Below, in pieces: positions 15,953 to 24,930 of a stretch of DNA of 64,000 nucleotides. Source of the stretch: an uncultured Eubacterium sp. (GTDB lineage: Bacteria > Bacillota_A > Clostridia > Lachnospirales > Lachnospiraceae). Positions within the stretch are counted from its first letter, which is position 1; every line of letters begins with the position of its first letter. The notes beneath the pieces were generated by a model. It saw nothing but the letters and a program-made list of their open reading frames with translations. It searched no databases and was not told the origin of the DNA. The translations under genes and the position numbers were made by a program. The DNA lies in the NCBI GenBank assembly GCA_910589045.1, contig CAJUSH010000001.1, positions 14,201 to 78,200 of the forward strand, in the 5' to 3' direction.

Positions 15953-18900
15953 ATGCAGGCATTTTTGCAGCCACTTACGGAGTGGAAGGATTATGAGGCA
16001 ATCGAACGCAGGCTAAAGGATTTAAAGGGGAGCATCGAGATATCCGGGTGTATGGACGCGCAAAAGTCCCATTTGATTTACGGAATAGGGGCGCGCACAT
16101 ACAGCCGGCTTGTCGTCACGTTTCAGGAGCAGAAGGCGAAGGAGCTTTTTGAGGATTATCGCTTTTTTGACGAGAATGTACTCTATTTCCCGGCAAAGGA
16201 CGTGCTTTTTTACCAGTCGGATCTGCGGGGGAATGCGCTGACAAGGGAGCGCTTGACGGTTCTGCAGGCGCTTTTGGAGCGGGAGCAGGTAACGATTATT
16301 ACGACCTTCGACGCGCTCATGGACCATATGAGCGCACCGGCGCAGTTTCAGGCGTCCGTAAAGACCTTTGCGGCGGGAGATACCGTGAAGCTGGAACGGC
16401 TGACGGCGGAGCTGGTAGCGATGGGTTATAAGCGGGAATATCAGGTGAGCACATCCGGGCAGTTTGCAGTGCGCGGCGGCATCGTCGATATCTACCCCAT
16501 GACCGCGGAGCATCCGTACCGGATGGAGCTGTGGGGTGATGAGATCGATTCGATCCGCGCCTTCGACGGGGAGAGCCAGCGATCTCTGGAGGACGGGATG
16601 GAGGATCGCTTTACGCTTTATCCGGCAAACGAATGGGTGCTTACCACGGAACAGATTAAATCAGGATTAAATCGTATAGAGGAAGAGGCGAAGGCGCTTT
16701 CAAAGACATTTTTTGACCACCAAAAAACCGAAATAGCGGCAAGAATCCGCTCTATTGCGGCGAATTTGAAGGAAGAATTGACAGAGCTTGGCGGGGCGGC
16801 GAATCTTGACTCATATCTCGGCTATTTTGTGGAGGAGCAGGCGTCCCTGCTGGATTATCTCGACCGCGGGAACACGATCTGCTTTCTGGACGAGCCGGCG
16901 CGGCTCGTGGAGCAGGGGCGCGGCGTTGAGCTGGAGTTCTCCGAGAGCATGAAGCAGCGGCTGGAGAAGGGTTACATTCTGCCAAAGCAGGCGGATGCCC
17001 TCTGCAAGGCCGAGGAGGTTATGGGACGCCTGCAGCAGTGCAGGTGTGTGGCGCTCTCGACGCTCGAACAGCGCGTGCCGCAGCTGATTGTGGAGCAGCA
17101 CTACCAGCTGCCGGCGCGGACGGTGAACGCCTACAACAACAGCTTTGAGCTTTTGATCAAGGATTTAAAGCGATATAGAAAAAATAAATTTAAGATTATA
17201 CTTTTATCCGGCTCCCGTACCAGGGCAAAGCGTCTGGCGGAGGATATTACAAACGAGGGTGTGACCTGCTTTTATACGGAGGATTACGGACATTCCCTGA
17301 AGGAGGGCGAGATCATGGTGCTCTACGGCAAGGTGCGCCGCGGCTATGAGTATCCGCTCCTCTCTTTTGCGGTTATCACGGAGAGTGATATCTTCGGTGC
17401 GGAGAAGAAAAAAAAGAAAAAGTATAAGCGCTACGAGGGAGAGCGCATCCGAAGCTTTGCAGATCTGCATGTGGGTGATTACGTGGTGCACGAGAACCAT
17501 GGCCTGGGCATTTATCAGGGTATTGAAAAGATGGATATGGGCGGGACGACAAAGGATTACATGAAGATCACCTATGCAAAGGGCTCGAACCTCTACATTC
17601 TGGCGACCCAGCTCGACCTAATCCAGAAGTACGCCGGAAGCGATGCGAAAAAGCCGAAGCTCAACACACTCGGAACACAGGAGTGGAGCAGAACCAGGGC
17701 GCGTGTCCAGGGCGCGGTGAAGGAGATCGCAAAGGAGCTGGTGGAGCTTTATGCGGTGCGCCAGCAGAAGGAGGGCTATGTCTACGGGCCGGATACGGTC
17801 TGGCAGCGGGAGTTCGAGGAGATGTTTCCGTTTGAGGAGACGGAGGACCAGGCTGTCGCTATCGAGGAGACGAAGCATGATATGGAGAGCACGAAGATCA
17901 TGGACCGGCTCATCTGCGGCGATGTGGGCTACGGAAAGACCGAGATCGCCATCCGCGCAGCGTTCAAGGCGGTACAGGAGGGCAAACAGGTCGTCTATCT
18001 CGTGCCGACTACTATTTTGGCACAGCAGCATTACAACACCTTTGCGCAGCGCATGAAGGATTTTCCGGTTACAGTCGACCTGCTCTGCCGCTTCCGAACC
18101 CCGGCCCAGCAAAAGTACACGATTCAGGAGCTGAAGCGGGGTATGGTGGATATTATCATCGGGACGCACCGGGTGCTCTCGAAGGATGTCAGCTTTAAGG
18201 ATCTTGGGCTGCTTATTATTGATGAGGAGCAGCGCTTCGGTGTGACGCACAAGGAAAAGATCAAGCAGCTAAAGAACAACATTGACGTGCTGACGCTGAC
18301 TGCGACACCGATTCCCCGCACGCTGCACATGAGCCTGATCGGAATACGGGACATGAGTGTTCTGGAGGAGCCTCCCATGGACCGGCTCCCCATTCAGACC
18401 TACGTGATGGAGTACAACGAGGAGCTGGTGCGGGAGGCGATCGCACGGGAGCTTGCCCGGGAAGGACAGGTTTACTATGTGTTTAACCGCGTCAATCAGA
18501 TTGCGGACGTGGCGGCAAAGATTGCGGGCCTGGTGCCGGAGGCGAGTGTCGCCTTCGCCCACGGGCAGATGAAGGAGCTGGAGCTGGAGCGGATTATGTA
18601 CCAGTTTATCAACGGGGAGATTGACGTGCTGGTGTCTACTACAATTATTGAAACAGGACTTGATATTTCGAATGTCAACACGATGATCATACAGGACGCG
18701 GATAATATGGGTCTGGCACAGCTCTACCAGCTGAGAGGGCGCGTAGGGCGAAGCAACCGCACCGCATATGCATTCTTTATGTACAAGCGGGACAAAATGT
18801 TAAAGGAGGTGGCGGAGAAGCGGCTGGCGGCAATCCGCGAGTTCACGGACCTTGGCAGCGGCTTTAAGATCGCCATGCGTGATCTGGAGATCCGGGGTGC

Positions 18901-19495
18901 CGGAAATCTGCTGGGGGCGCAGCAGCACGGCCATATGGAGGCGGTGGGCTACGACCTTTACTGTAAAATGTTAAATGAGGCGGTGAAGGAGGAGAAGGGA
19001 GAGGTCCGGGAGGCGCCCTTCGATACGACGCTGGACATTGAGGTGGATGCGTACATTCCGCCTGCCTACATCCCCAACGAGTACCAGAAGCTTGACATTT
19101 ACAAGCGCATTGCGTGCGTGGAAAATGACGCGGCGGGGGACGAGATGCTTGACGAGCTCATTGACCGCTTCGGTGAGCCGCCGCGCCCGGTGCAGAATCT
19201 GTTGTTCATCGCCAGACAGAAGGCGCGCGCTCACGGCCTGTATGTGACGGAGATCACGCAGAAGGGCATGACGCTTCGGTTTGTACTCTGCGGGCAGGCA
19301 CCGGTAGAGCCGCTGAAAATCCCAACGTTTGTGGAGCGCTTTGGCGGGGCCGTGATCTTTGTGCCGGATCGTGAAAATCCTTCCTTCTTATATAAGATGG
19401 ATTATAACAGCAGGGAACGGATCGATGCTCTCGGGGCGGTGAAGCTGTTTCTGGAGGAAATGGATGTGCTCTACGCCCCTGCCGGGAAGCTGTAG
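15953..19495 (+). CDS. mfd: Transcription-repair coupling factor
   Basis: An 1180-residue ATP-dependent translocase that removes RNA polymerase stalled at DNA damage and recruits UvrA. Order: UvrB-like N-terminal part (about 1-350), the RNA-polymerase-interacting CarD-like domain at about 500 (GDYVVHENHGLGIYQGIEKM), the RecG-type motor with Walker A GDVGYGKTE at about 655 and the DEEQRFG box at about 755, TATPIPRTLHM, QLRGRVGRS, and a C-terminal TRCF domain. Length is typical. A lysine-rich stretch before the CarD domain (KKKKKKYKRYEG) is encoded by an eight-A run. It starts 51 bases after pth with a weak AGGA site. Confidence 0.96.
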   Translation: MQAFLQPLTEWKDYEAIERRLKDLKGSIEISGCMDAQKSHLIYGIGARTYSRLVVTFQEQKAKELFEDYRFFDENVLYFPAKDVLFYQSDLRGNALTRERLTVLQALLEREQVTIITTFDALMDHMSAPAQFQASVKTFAAGDTVKLERLTAELVAMGYKREYQVSTSGQFAVRGGIVDIYPMTAEHPYRMELWGDEIDSIRAFDGESQRSLEDGMEDRFTLYPANEWVLTTEQIKSGLNRIEEEAKALSKTFFDHQKTEIAARIRSIAANLKEELTELGGAANLDSYLGYFVEEQASLLDYLDRGNTICFLDEPARLVEQGRGVELEFSESMKQRLEKGYILPKQADALCKAEEVMGRLQQCRCVALSTLEQRVPQLIVEQHYQLPARTVNAYNNSFELLIKDLKRYRKNKFKIILLSGSRTRAKRLAEDITNEGVTCFYTEDYGHSLKEGEIMVLYGKVRRGYEYPLLSFAVITESDIFGAEKKKKKKYKRYEGERIRSFADLHVGDYVVHENHGLGIYQGIEKMDMGGTTKDYMKITYAKGSNLYILATQLDLIQKYAGSDAKKPKLNTLGTQEWSRTRARVQGAVKEIAKELVELYAVRQQKEGYVYGPDTVWQREFEEMFPFEETEDQAVAIEETKHDMESTKIMDRLICGDVGYGKTEIAIRAAFKAVQEGKQVVYLVPTTILAQQHYNTFAQRMKDFPVTVDLLCRFRTPAQQKYTIQELKRGMVDIIIGTHRVLSKDVSFKDLGLLIIDEEQRFGVTHKEKIKQLKNNIDVLTLTATPIPRTLHMSLIGIRDMSVLEEPPMDRLPIQTYVMEYNEELVREAIARELAREGQVYYVFNRVNQIADVAAKIAGLVPEASVAFAHGQMKELELERIMYQFINGEIDVLVSTTIIETGLDISNVNTMIIQDADNMGLAQLYQLRGRVGRSNRTAYAFFMYKRDKMLKEVAEKRLAAIREFTDLGSGFKIAMRDLEIRGAGNLLGAQQHGHMEAVGYDLYCKMLNEAVKEEKGEVREAPFDTTLDIEVDAYIPPAYIPNEYQKLDIYKRIACVENDAAGDEMLDELIDRFGEPPRPVQNLLFIARQKARAHGLYVTEITQKGMTLRFVLCGQAPVEPLKIPTFVERFGGAVIFVPDRENPSFLYKMDYNSRERIDALGAVKLFLEEMDVLYAPAGKL

Positions 19496-19541
19496 GTGAA
19501 AGCCCCGGAGCTTTGGATTCTGTGAAAAAACAGTGAAAGTC

Positions 19542-19570
19542 TTGCATGATTTAGGCGGAGGTCTTATAAT
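19542..19570 (+). promoter_or_regulatory. Promoter of the PrsA/SurA-like lipoprotein gene
   Basis: TTGCAT (19542-19547), a 17-base spacer and a perfect TATAAT (19565-19570) lie about 75 bases upstream of the start. Confidence 0.7.
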
Positions 19571-19646
19571 CAGAGAGTATTATTTGCAGATTTTTCACCG
19601 GGGCTGCAGGCATGCAGGGCAGCCCGGATAGAAGGAGGATGAAACG

Positions 19647-20933
19647 ATGAGAAGTAAGAGACTGGCGGCGCTGGCTTTATCCGCGGTGCTGACTGCGGGC
19701 ATCGGCCTGACCGGCTGCGGCAGTGCGCTTGATTATGATGCGGTGGTTGCAACGGTAAACGGGAAGGAAATCAGCCTTGGGCTGGCAAACTGTCTGGCGC
19801 AGTACACGGCCGTGACCTATGATACGTATTATATGCAGTATTTTGGCGCGGATATGTGGACGAGCGATAACGGCGGGACGACGATGACGGATTCCGTAAA
19901 GGCGAATACCCTGGAGCAGCTGGAGGAATATTATCTTCTGGAGGAGCATGCGGGTGATTACGGCGTGGAGCTGACTGCGGAGGAAATCGCGGCGATCGAT
20001 GAGGCGGCTGCGCAGTTTATGGCGGATAACACCGAGGAGGGCCTGCAGGCGATGGGCGCGACGCAGGAGTATGTAAAAGAAATGCTCCGTCTTGGCACGC
20101 TGCAAAAAAAGATGCGCGATGTGATGGTGGCGGATATTGACCGGGATGTCCCGGACGAGGAGTGCGCCCAGAAAACGATCAGTTATGTGCGCATAAGTAA
20201 ATCCGCGGACACCTCGGACGACGAGGAGAAGAAGTCCGAGGAGGAAGCGGCGGCGGAGGCAAAGGAGAAGGCGCAGAAAATTCTTGACGCGGCGCTGACC
20301 GGAAGCCAGGAGGATCCCCTGAAGGCTGCGGCAGAGGCAAATGATGCGAGCGTCCTGACCTGCTCCTACGGGAAAAATGATCTGGAGGAGTCGGAGGACA
20401 GCACGCCGCCGCTGGATTTGGAGGCGCTTGCGGCAGCAGATAAGCTGGAAGAGAAGGAGCTGTCAAAGAAGCTGGTCGAGACGGACAGCTATTATTATAT
20501 TATCCGTATGGACAGCCTTTTTGACGAGGAGGCTACGGAGAAGGAGCGGGAATCCATCCTTTCGGTGCGGGAAAGCGAGCGGTATACGGAGCTTGTGGAC
20601 GGCTATAAGGCATCGGCAGACTGGACGATCGACGAGAAGGTTTGGGAGCCGGTTAATTTCAACACGATTTATACGAGACCCCAGACTGCTTCCGGGGACG
20701 GGACAAACGCAGGTGCGTCTGATGACGGCACCGCCGGGGACGCTGCGGCGGGCGAGGACGCTGCGGACGCTGGAGATGCTGCGGCAGCCGATAAGCCCGC
20801 GGACGGCGGAGATGCTGCGGCAGCCGATAAGCCTGCGGACGGCGGAGATGCTGCGGCAGCCGATGAGCCTGCGGACGACGGAGATGCTGCGGCAGCCGAT
20901 GAGCCTGCAAACGACGGGAAAGCGGAGGAATAA
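19647..20933 (+). CDS. PrsA/SurA-like foldase lipoprotein with repeat tail
   Basis: A 428-residue exported lipoprotein: signal peptide with lipobox LTGC (Cys at about 25), then a SurA-N-like helical domain that begins VVATVNGKEISLGLANCLAQY. A middle segment, about 165-300, corresponds to a parvulin-type region (YVRISKSAD to YYYIIRMDSLFD) interrupted by an acidic, Glu/Ala/Lys-rich helix. A closing helix follows (ERYTELVDGYKASADWTIDEKVW). Such proteins assist folding of exported proteins at the membrane. The parvulin active-site residues are not clear, so it may be a chaperone only. The last 70 residues are low-complexity Ala/Asp repeats. It has its own promoter and a terminator, and follows mfd. 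Confidence 0.8.
   Translation: MRSKRLAALALSAVLTAGIGLTGCGSALDYDAVVATVNGKEISLGLANCLAQYTAVTYDTYYMQYFGADMWTSDNGGTTMTDSVKANTLEQLEEYYLLEEHAGDYGVELTAEEIAAIDEAAAQFMADNTEEGLQAMGATQEYVKEMLRLGTLQKKMRDVMVADIDRDVPDEECAQKTISYVRISKSADTSDDEEKKSEEEAAAEAKEKAQKILDAALTGSQEDPLKAAAEANDASVLTCSYGKNDLEESEDSTPPLDLEALAAADKLEEKELSKKLVETDSYYYIIRMDSLFDEEATEKERESILSVRESERYTELVDGYKASADWTIDEKVWEPVNFNTIYTRPQTASGDGTNAGASDDGTAGDAAAGEDAADAGDAAAADKPADGGDAAAADKPADGGDAAAADEPADDGDAAAADEPANDGKAEE
20772..20920 (+). repeat. 36-bp tandem repeat, four copies
   Basis: Four near-identical 36-base units encode the 12-residue unit GDAAAADKPADG and variants with E for K, at the C-terminus of the foldase lipoprotein. The unit is in frame, so copy number could vary between strains without truncation. 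Confidence 0.85.
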
Positions 20934-21003
20934 TGCCGCTGCTGTTTCTGGCCGGGCAGTCCGCAAAAGCTGCGGACCCGGCCTGGAACAACGAATTTTA
21001 TTT

Positions 21004-21040
21004 GAGCTGGAAAGCCGGGTGGTTTCCGGCTCTTTTTTGG
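21004..21040 (+). terminator. Intrinsic terminator before the ABC exporter
   Basis: gagctggaaa (21004-21013) pairs with tttccggctc (21023-21032), followed by six T. A second GC-rich hairpin (ggccggg with cccggcc) lies at 20950-20983. The T run ends 12 bases before the ABC start codon, so the exporter may rely on read-through or on this structure as an attenuator. Confidence 0.8.
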
Positions 21041-21050
21041 AGAAATATTT

Positions 21051-22808
21051 ATGAGAAAATTGTTTGTCTATTTAAAGGATTATAAAAAAGAATCCGTCAT
21101 AGCCCCCCTTTTTAAAATGCTGGAGGCGCTTTTTGATCTGCTGGTGCCCCTTGTGGTGGCATCCATCATTAACAGGGGAATCAAGTACGGCGACAGACCC
21201 TATATCTACCGGATGTGCGGGGTGCTTATCCTTCTTGCGGCCGTGGGGCTTTTGTGTGCGCTGTGCGCCCAGTATTTTGCGGCGAAGGCTGCGGTGGGCT
21301 TTGCGGCAAAGCTGCGGTGTGCGCTGTTTTCCCATATCCAGACCCTTTCCTTCACAGAGCTGGACACCCAGGGAACCTCTGCGCTTATGAACCGGATGAC
21401 AAGCGACGTGAACCAGCTGCAGAACGGTGTGAATATGGCGCTGCGTCTTTTGATGCGCTCGCCCTTTATCGTGTTCGGTGCGATGATCATGGCGTTTACG
21501 GTCAACGCGCAGGCGGCCATTATCTTTGTGGTCGTGATTCCGGTGCTTTTTGTCATCGTATTCGGCATTATTTATGTGACGCTTCCCCTTTATAAAAACG
21601 TGCAGGAGCGGCTGGATCAGGTGCTGCGCCGCACGCGGGAAAATCTGACCGGCGTGCGTGTGATCCGTGCCTTCCACCGGGAGGACGAGGAGATCGAAAG
21701 CTTTGCGGCGGACAATGAGCAGCTAAAGTGCCGGCAGCTTTTTGTGGGAAAAATTTCGGCGCTCATGAATCCTCTGACGTATGTGGCAGTCAACCTGGGC
21801 ATTATCGCGCTGCTGGCAAACGGCGGCATAAGGGTGTCGGCGGGAGCGATGGAGCAGGGGGACGTGGTGGCGCTGATCGATTATATGTCGCAGATTTTGG
21901 TGGAGCTTGTGAAGCTTGCGAATACGGTGGTTCTTTTAACGCGGGCGATCGCCAGCGGCAGGCGCGTCGCGGGCGTGTTTGAGGTGCGCTCGTCCATGGA
22001 ATTTCCGGAGGATTCCGGGACAGTTGCCGGGGCGCGTGTGCGGGAGGACGGGGAGATCATCGGATTTTCGCATGTGGACCTCACCTATGCGGGGGCAGGC
22101 GGCAAATCCCTCTCGGATATCAGCTTTTCGGTGAAGCGGGGAGAGACCGTCGGCATCATCGGCGGCACCGGATCGGGAAAAAGCTCGCTTGTGCAGCTGA
22201 TCCCGCGCTTTTATGATGCGACGGCCGGAGAAATCCGCATTGCGGGCCGGGACGTGAAAAGCTACGATAAGGAAACGCTGCGGGATATGGTCGGCATTGT
22301 CATGCAAAAAGCCGTGCTTTTTCAGGGCACGATCCGTGAAAACCTGCTCTGGGGAAAGCCGGATGCCAAGGACGGGGAGCTGTGGCAGGCGCTCGGTGTC
22401 GCCCAGGCAAAGGAGATCGTGGAGGGCAAGGCCGCAGGGCTCTCGGAAAAGGTCGAGCAGGGCGGGCACAATCTGTCCGGCGGGCAGCGCCAGCGGCTGG
22501 CCATTGCGCGCACGCTGGTGAAGCAGCCGGAGATTTTGATTCTGGACGACAGCGCATCGGCGCTTGACTATGCGACGGAAAGCAGGCTGCGAAAGGCGGT
22601 TGCGGCGCTTGACCCGAAGCCTACGGTGTTTATCGTCTCCCAGCGCGCCGCGTCTATTTTATATGCGGACCGGATCATCGTACTGGATGAGGGTAAAATC
22701 GTGGGAACGGGCACCCATGAGGAGCTTTTGCAGAGCTGCCCGGTTTATCAGGAGATTTATGATTCACAGTTTGATGACCGCAGGCAGAAGGGAGGTGCGG
22801 GAGCATGA
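21051..22808 (+). CDS. ABC exporter half-transporter, degenerate-site subunit
   Basis: A 585-residue protein with a six-helix exporter membrane domain (about 1-310) and a C-terminal nucleotide-binding domain. Walker A is GGTGSGKSS (about 369-377), the signature LSGGQRQRLAIA is intact, and Walker B is ILILDDSASALD, with Asp where the catalytic Glu normally sits. That is the pattern of the non-catalytic half of heterodimeric exporters such as TM287/288, LmrCD and BmrCD. It overlaps the next gene by four bases. The substrate (drug, lipid or peptide) cannot be deduced. The start follows TTGGAG and is placed just after the terminator-like hairpin. Confidence 0.92.
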   Translation: MRKLFVYLKDYKKESVIAPLFKMLEALFDLLVPLVVASIINRGIKYGDRPYIYRMCGVLILLAAVGLLCALCAQYFAAKAAVGFAAKLRCALFSHIQTLSFTELDTQGTSALMNRMTSDVNQLQNGVNMALRLLMRSPFIVFGAMIMAFTVNAQAAIIFVVVIPVLFVIVFGIIYVTLPLYKNVQERLDQVLRRTRENLTGVRVIRAFHREDEEIESFAADNEQLKCRQLFVGKISALMNPLTYVAVNLGIIALLANGGIRVSAGAMEQGDVVALIDYMSQILVELVKLANTVVLLTRAIASGRRVAGVFEVRSSMEFPEDSGTVAGARVREDGEIIGFSHVDLTYAGAGGKSLSDISFSVKRGETVGIIGGTGSGKSSLVQLIPRFYDATAGEIRIAGRDVKSYDKETLRDMVGIVMQKAVLFQGTIRENLLWGKPDAKDGELWQALGVAQAKEIVEGKAAGLSEKVEQGGHNLSGGQRQRLAIARTLVKQPEILILDDSASALDYATESRLRKAVAALDPKPTVFIVSQRAASILYADRIIVLDEGKIVGTGTHEELLQSCPVYQEIYDSQFDDRRQKGGAGA

Positions 22809-24559
22809 CGGAAAAAAACGAAGGTCTGAAACGAAGAACGATAAGAAAGGTGCTCCGCTATGTGAGCAGCTATTGGTATTATCTGGCGGGCAGCATTTTG
22901 CTGGCGCTGGCGGTCGTGATCCTGACGCTGTGCGTGCCCCTTCTGACCGGAGATGCCATCGACTGCATCATCGGGGCGGGGCAGGTTGATTTTCCGGCGC
23001 TGACGCGGGTGCTGCGGCTGATTGCGGCGGTCATTGTCAGCAGCAGCATCGCGCAGTGGGCGATGGCGCGCTGCAACAACCGGCTGACTTACAGTGTGAC
23101 ACGCGATATACGCGACCACGCCATCAAAAAGCTGCAGCGGCTGCCGTTGAAGTATCTGGACGGACAGTCTACGGGAGATATTACCAGCCGTGTCATCTCG
23201 GATGTGGATCAGTTTGCGGACGGCCTGCTGCTGGGTTTCACACAGCTTTTTACCGGGGTGATCACGATTTTCGGAACGCTGATTTTTATGCTGCGGGAAA
23301 ATGCGGGCATCGCGGTGGTCGTGATCGTGGTGACGCCCCTCTCGCTGTTCATGGCAAGCTTTATCGCAAAGCGGACGTACCATCTGTTTCAGGAGCAGGC
23401 CCGGATCCGGGGCGAGCAGACGGCGTTCATGGATGAGATGATCCAGAACCAGAAGGTGGTTCAGGCTTATGGACACGAGCAAGAGGCGCAGGAGACGTTT
23501 GATGCGATTAACGAAAGGCTGGAGGCGTGCTCGAGGAAGGCGGTTTTTTTCTCCTCGCTCACAAACCCCTGCACCCGCTTCGTCAACAATATCGTGTACG
23601 CTGCGGTGGCGGTGTTTGGTGCGCTCTCCGCGGTGGGCGGAAATCTTACGGTCGGGCAGCTGTCGTGCTTTTTGAACTATGCGAGCCAGTACACGAAGCC
23701 TTTCAACGAGATTTCCGGTGTGATCGCGGAGCTGCAGAATGCCATCGCCTGTGCCGCACGGGTGTTTGAGCTGATCGAGGAGGAGCCGGAGACCGCGGAG
23801 CATACGGACGCGGGACGGCTGGAGAACGTGAAAGGGCATGTAAAGCTGGCGCATGTATCCTTCTCCTACACGCCGCAGCAGCGGCTGATCGAGGATTTTA
23901 ACCTGTGCGTAGAGCCCGGGCAGCGCATTGCCATTGTGGGGCCGACCGGATGCGGAAAGACGACGCTCATCAATCTTCTGATGCGTTTTTACGACGTGAA
24001 GGAGGGGCAGATACTTGTCGAGGATACGGACATCCGGGATGTGACCAGGGAAAGCCTGCGGGAGAGCTACGGAATGGTGCTGCAGGAAACATGGCTGCAT
24101 TCGGGCACGATCCGGGAAAATATCTGCATGGGAAAGCCGGACGCCACCGAGGAGGAGGTTATTGCGGCGGCGAAGGCGAGCCATTGCCACGGCTTTATCA
24201 AACGCCTTCCCCAGGGCTATGAGACCCCCATGGGCGAGGACGGCGCGGGTCTTTCCCAGGGGCAAAAGCAGCTGCTGTGCATTGCGCGGGTCATGCTGTG
24301 CCTGCCGCCGATGCTGATTCTCGACGAGGCGACCAGCTCCATCGATACGCGCACGGAGCTTCGCATCCAGAATGCTTTTGCCACGATGATGAAGGGACGC
24401 ACGAGCTTTATCGTGGCACACCGTCTCTCAACAATTCAGAGCGCAAATGTAATACTTGTGATGAAAGACGGGCATATTATTGAACAGGGAAGCCACCGGG
24501 AGCTGCTGGAGGCGGACGGCTTTTACGCGAAGCTCTACAACAGCCAGTTCGCGCACTGA
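22805..24559 (+). CDS. ABC exporter half-transporter, catalytic-site subunit
   Basis: A 584-residue partner of the preceding gene, translated from an overlapping ATGA. The membrane domain has six helices (first YYLAGSILLALAVVILTLCVPLLTG, split here for length). The nucleotide-binding domain has Walker A GPTGCGKTT (about 379-387), Walker B LILDEATSSID with the catalytic Glu, and the H-loop VAHRLST. Its signature is LSQGQ instead of LSGGQ. Paired with the first subunit, the intact site forms from this Walker B and the partner's LSGGQ, while the second site has two changes (Asp in Walker B, LSQGQ). That asymmetry supports a heterodimer. Confidence 0.92.
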   Translation: MTEKNEGLKRRTIRKVLRYVSSYWYYLAGSILLALAVVILTLCVPLLTGDAIDCIIGAGQVDFPALTRVLRLIAAVIVSSSIAQWAMARCNNRLTYSVTRDIRDHAIKKLQRLPLKYLDGQSTGDITSRVISDVDQFADGLLLGFTQLFTGVITIFGTLIFMLRENAGIAVVVIVVTPLSLFMASFIAKRTYHLFQEQARIRGEQTAFMDEMIQNQKVVQAYGHEQEAQETFDAINERLEACSRKAVFFSSLTNPCTRFVNNIVYAAVAVFGALSAVGGNLTVGQLSCFLNYASQYTKPFNEISGVIAELQNAIACAARVFELIEEEPETAEHTDAGRLENVKGHVKLAHVSFSYTPQQRLIEDFNLCVEPGQRIAIVGPTGCGKTTLINLLMRFYDVKEGQILVEDTDIRDVTRESLRESYGMVLQETWLHSGTIRENICMGKPDATEEEVIAAAKASHCHGFIKRLPQGYETPMGEDGAGLSQGQKQLLCIARVMLCLPPMLILDEATSSIDTRTELRIQNAFATMMKGRTSFIVAHRLSTIQSANVILVMKDGHIIEQGSHRELLEADGFYAKLYNSQFAH

Positions 24560-24642
24560 CGTAAGCGTAAGCCCGGATTTATACGGGTGTTTCGGCAGAC
24601 TGCGAACGGGACAGGTCCCTGATGCATAAAATAACATCATAG

Positions 24643-24671
24643 TTTACAAATGAGCCGAAAATTGATATAAT
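24643..24671 (+). promoter_or_regulatory. Distal promoter of the murA leader
   Basis: TTTACA (24643-24648), a 17-base spacer and TATAAT (24666-24671). It would start a transcript at about 24679, some 250 bases before murA. Confidence 0.7.
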
Positions 24672-24679
24672 TATGTACA

Positions 24680-24862
24680 GTTCAGCCGTTAACGTTCAGA
24701 TTATGACGAATCACTCGCTGATTTGCCGCCGGTTCGTAACGTTAAGGAGCGGGGTACACGCCCCTTAACACGGGTGATTTGAAACGGGTAGATGCAGCTG
24801 CTGACCGAAGTGAGCAGTAACGCATTACGCACACAGGCATTTGCGGTTCAGGTGTTTTTGAC
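24680..24862 (+). ncRNA. Candidate structured RNA or leader upstream of murA
   Basis: This stretch lies between two promoters and folds well by eye. A long-range stem joins cgaatcactcg (24707-24717) to cgggtgatttg (24771-24781). Inside it is a hairpin of gttaagg with ccttaac (24741-24769) whose loop carries gggg and cccc. A 3' hairpin, ctgct with agcag, spans 24798-24817. I do not recognise a known riboswitch, T-box or 6S RNA. It may be an independent small RNA or the leader of the distal murA transcript. Boundaries are approximate. Confidence 0.4.
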
Positions 24863-24891
24863 TTGACAAATAGCCGTGTTGCCACTATAAT
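24863..24891 (+). promoter_or_regulatory. Consensus proximal promoter of murA
   Basis: A perfect TTGACA (24863-24868), a 17-base spacer and a perfect TATAAT (24886-24891), about 40 bases before the murA start codon. This is one of the strongest promoters in the window. Confidence 0.85.
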
Positions 24892-24930
24892 TACGTGGTT
24901 TGTTATGAAATTTTTTTGCAGAGGTGCAAG

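Noticed and set aside
17400..17420. Transcriptional slippage site in mfd (eight-A run)
   Set aside because: The frame is intact through the run and the Lys-rich product is normal for this region. No alternative product is suggested.
22757..24421. Long open frame on the minus strand across the ABC exporter genes
   Set aside because: It lies entirely opposite an obvious ABC gene, has no ribosome site or domain, and reads as a His/Arg-rich peptide typical of antisense frames in GC-rich DNA.
24680..24862. 6S RNA, T-box or cobalamin riboswitch
   Set aside because: None of the conserved sequence signatures of these RNAs was seen. Only an unclassified structured leader is claimed.
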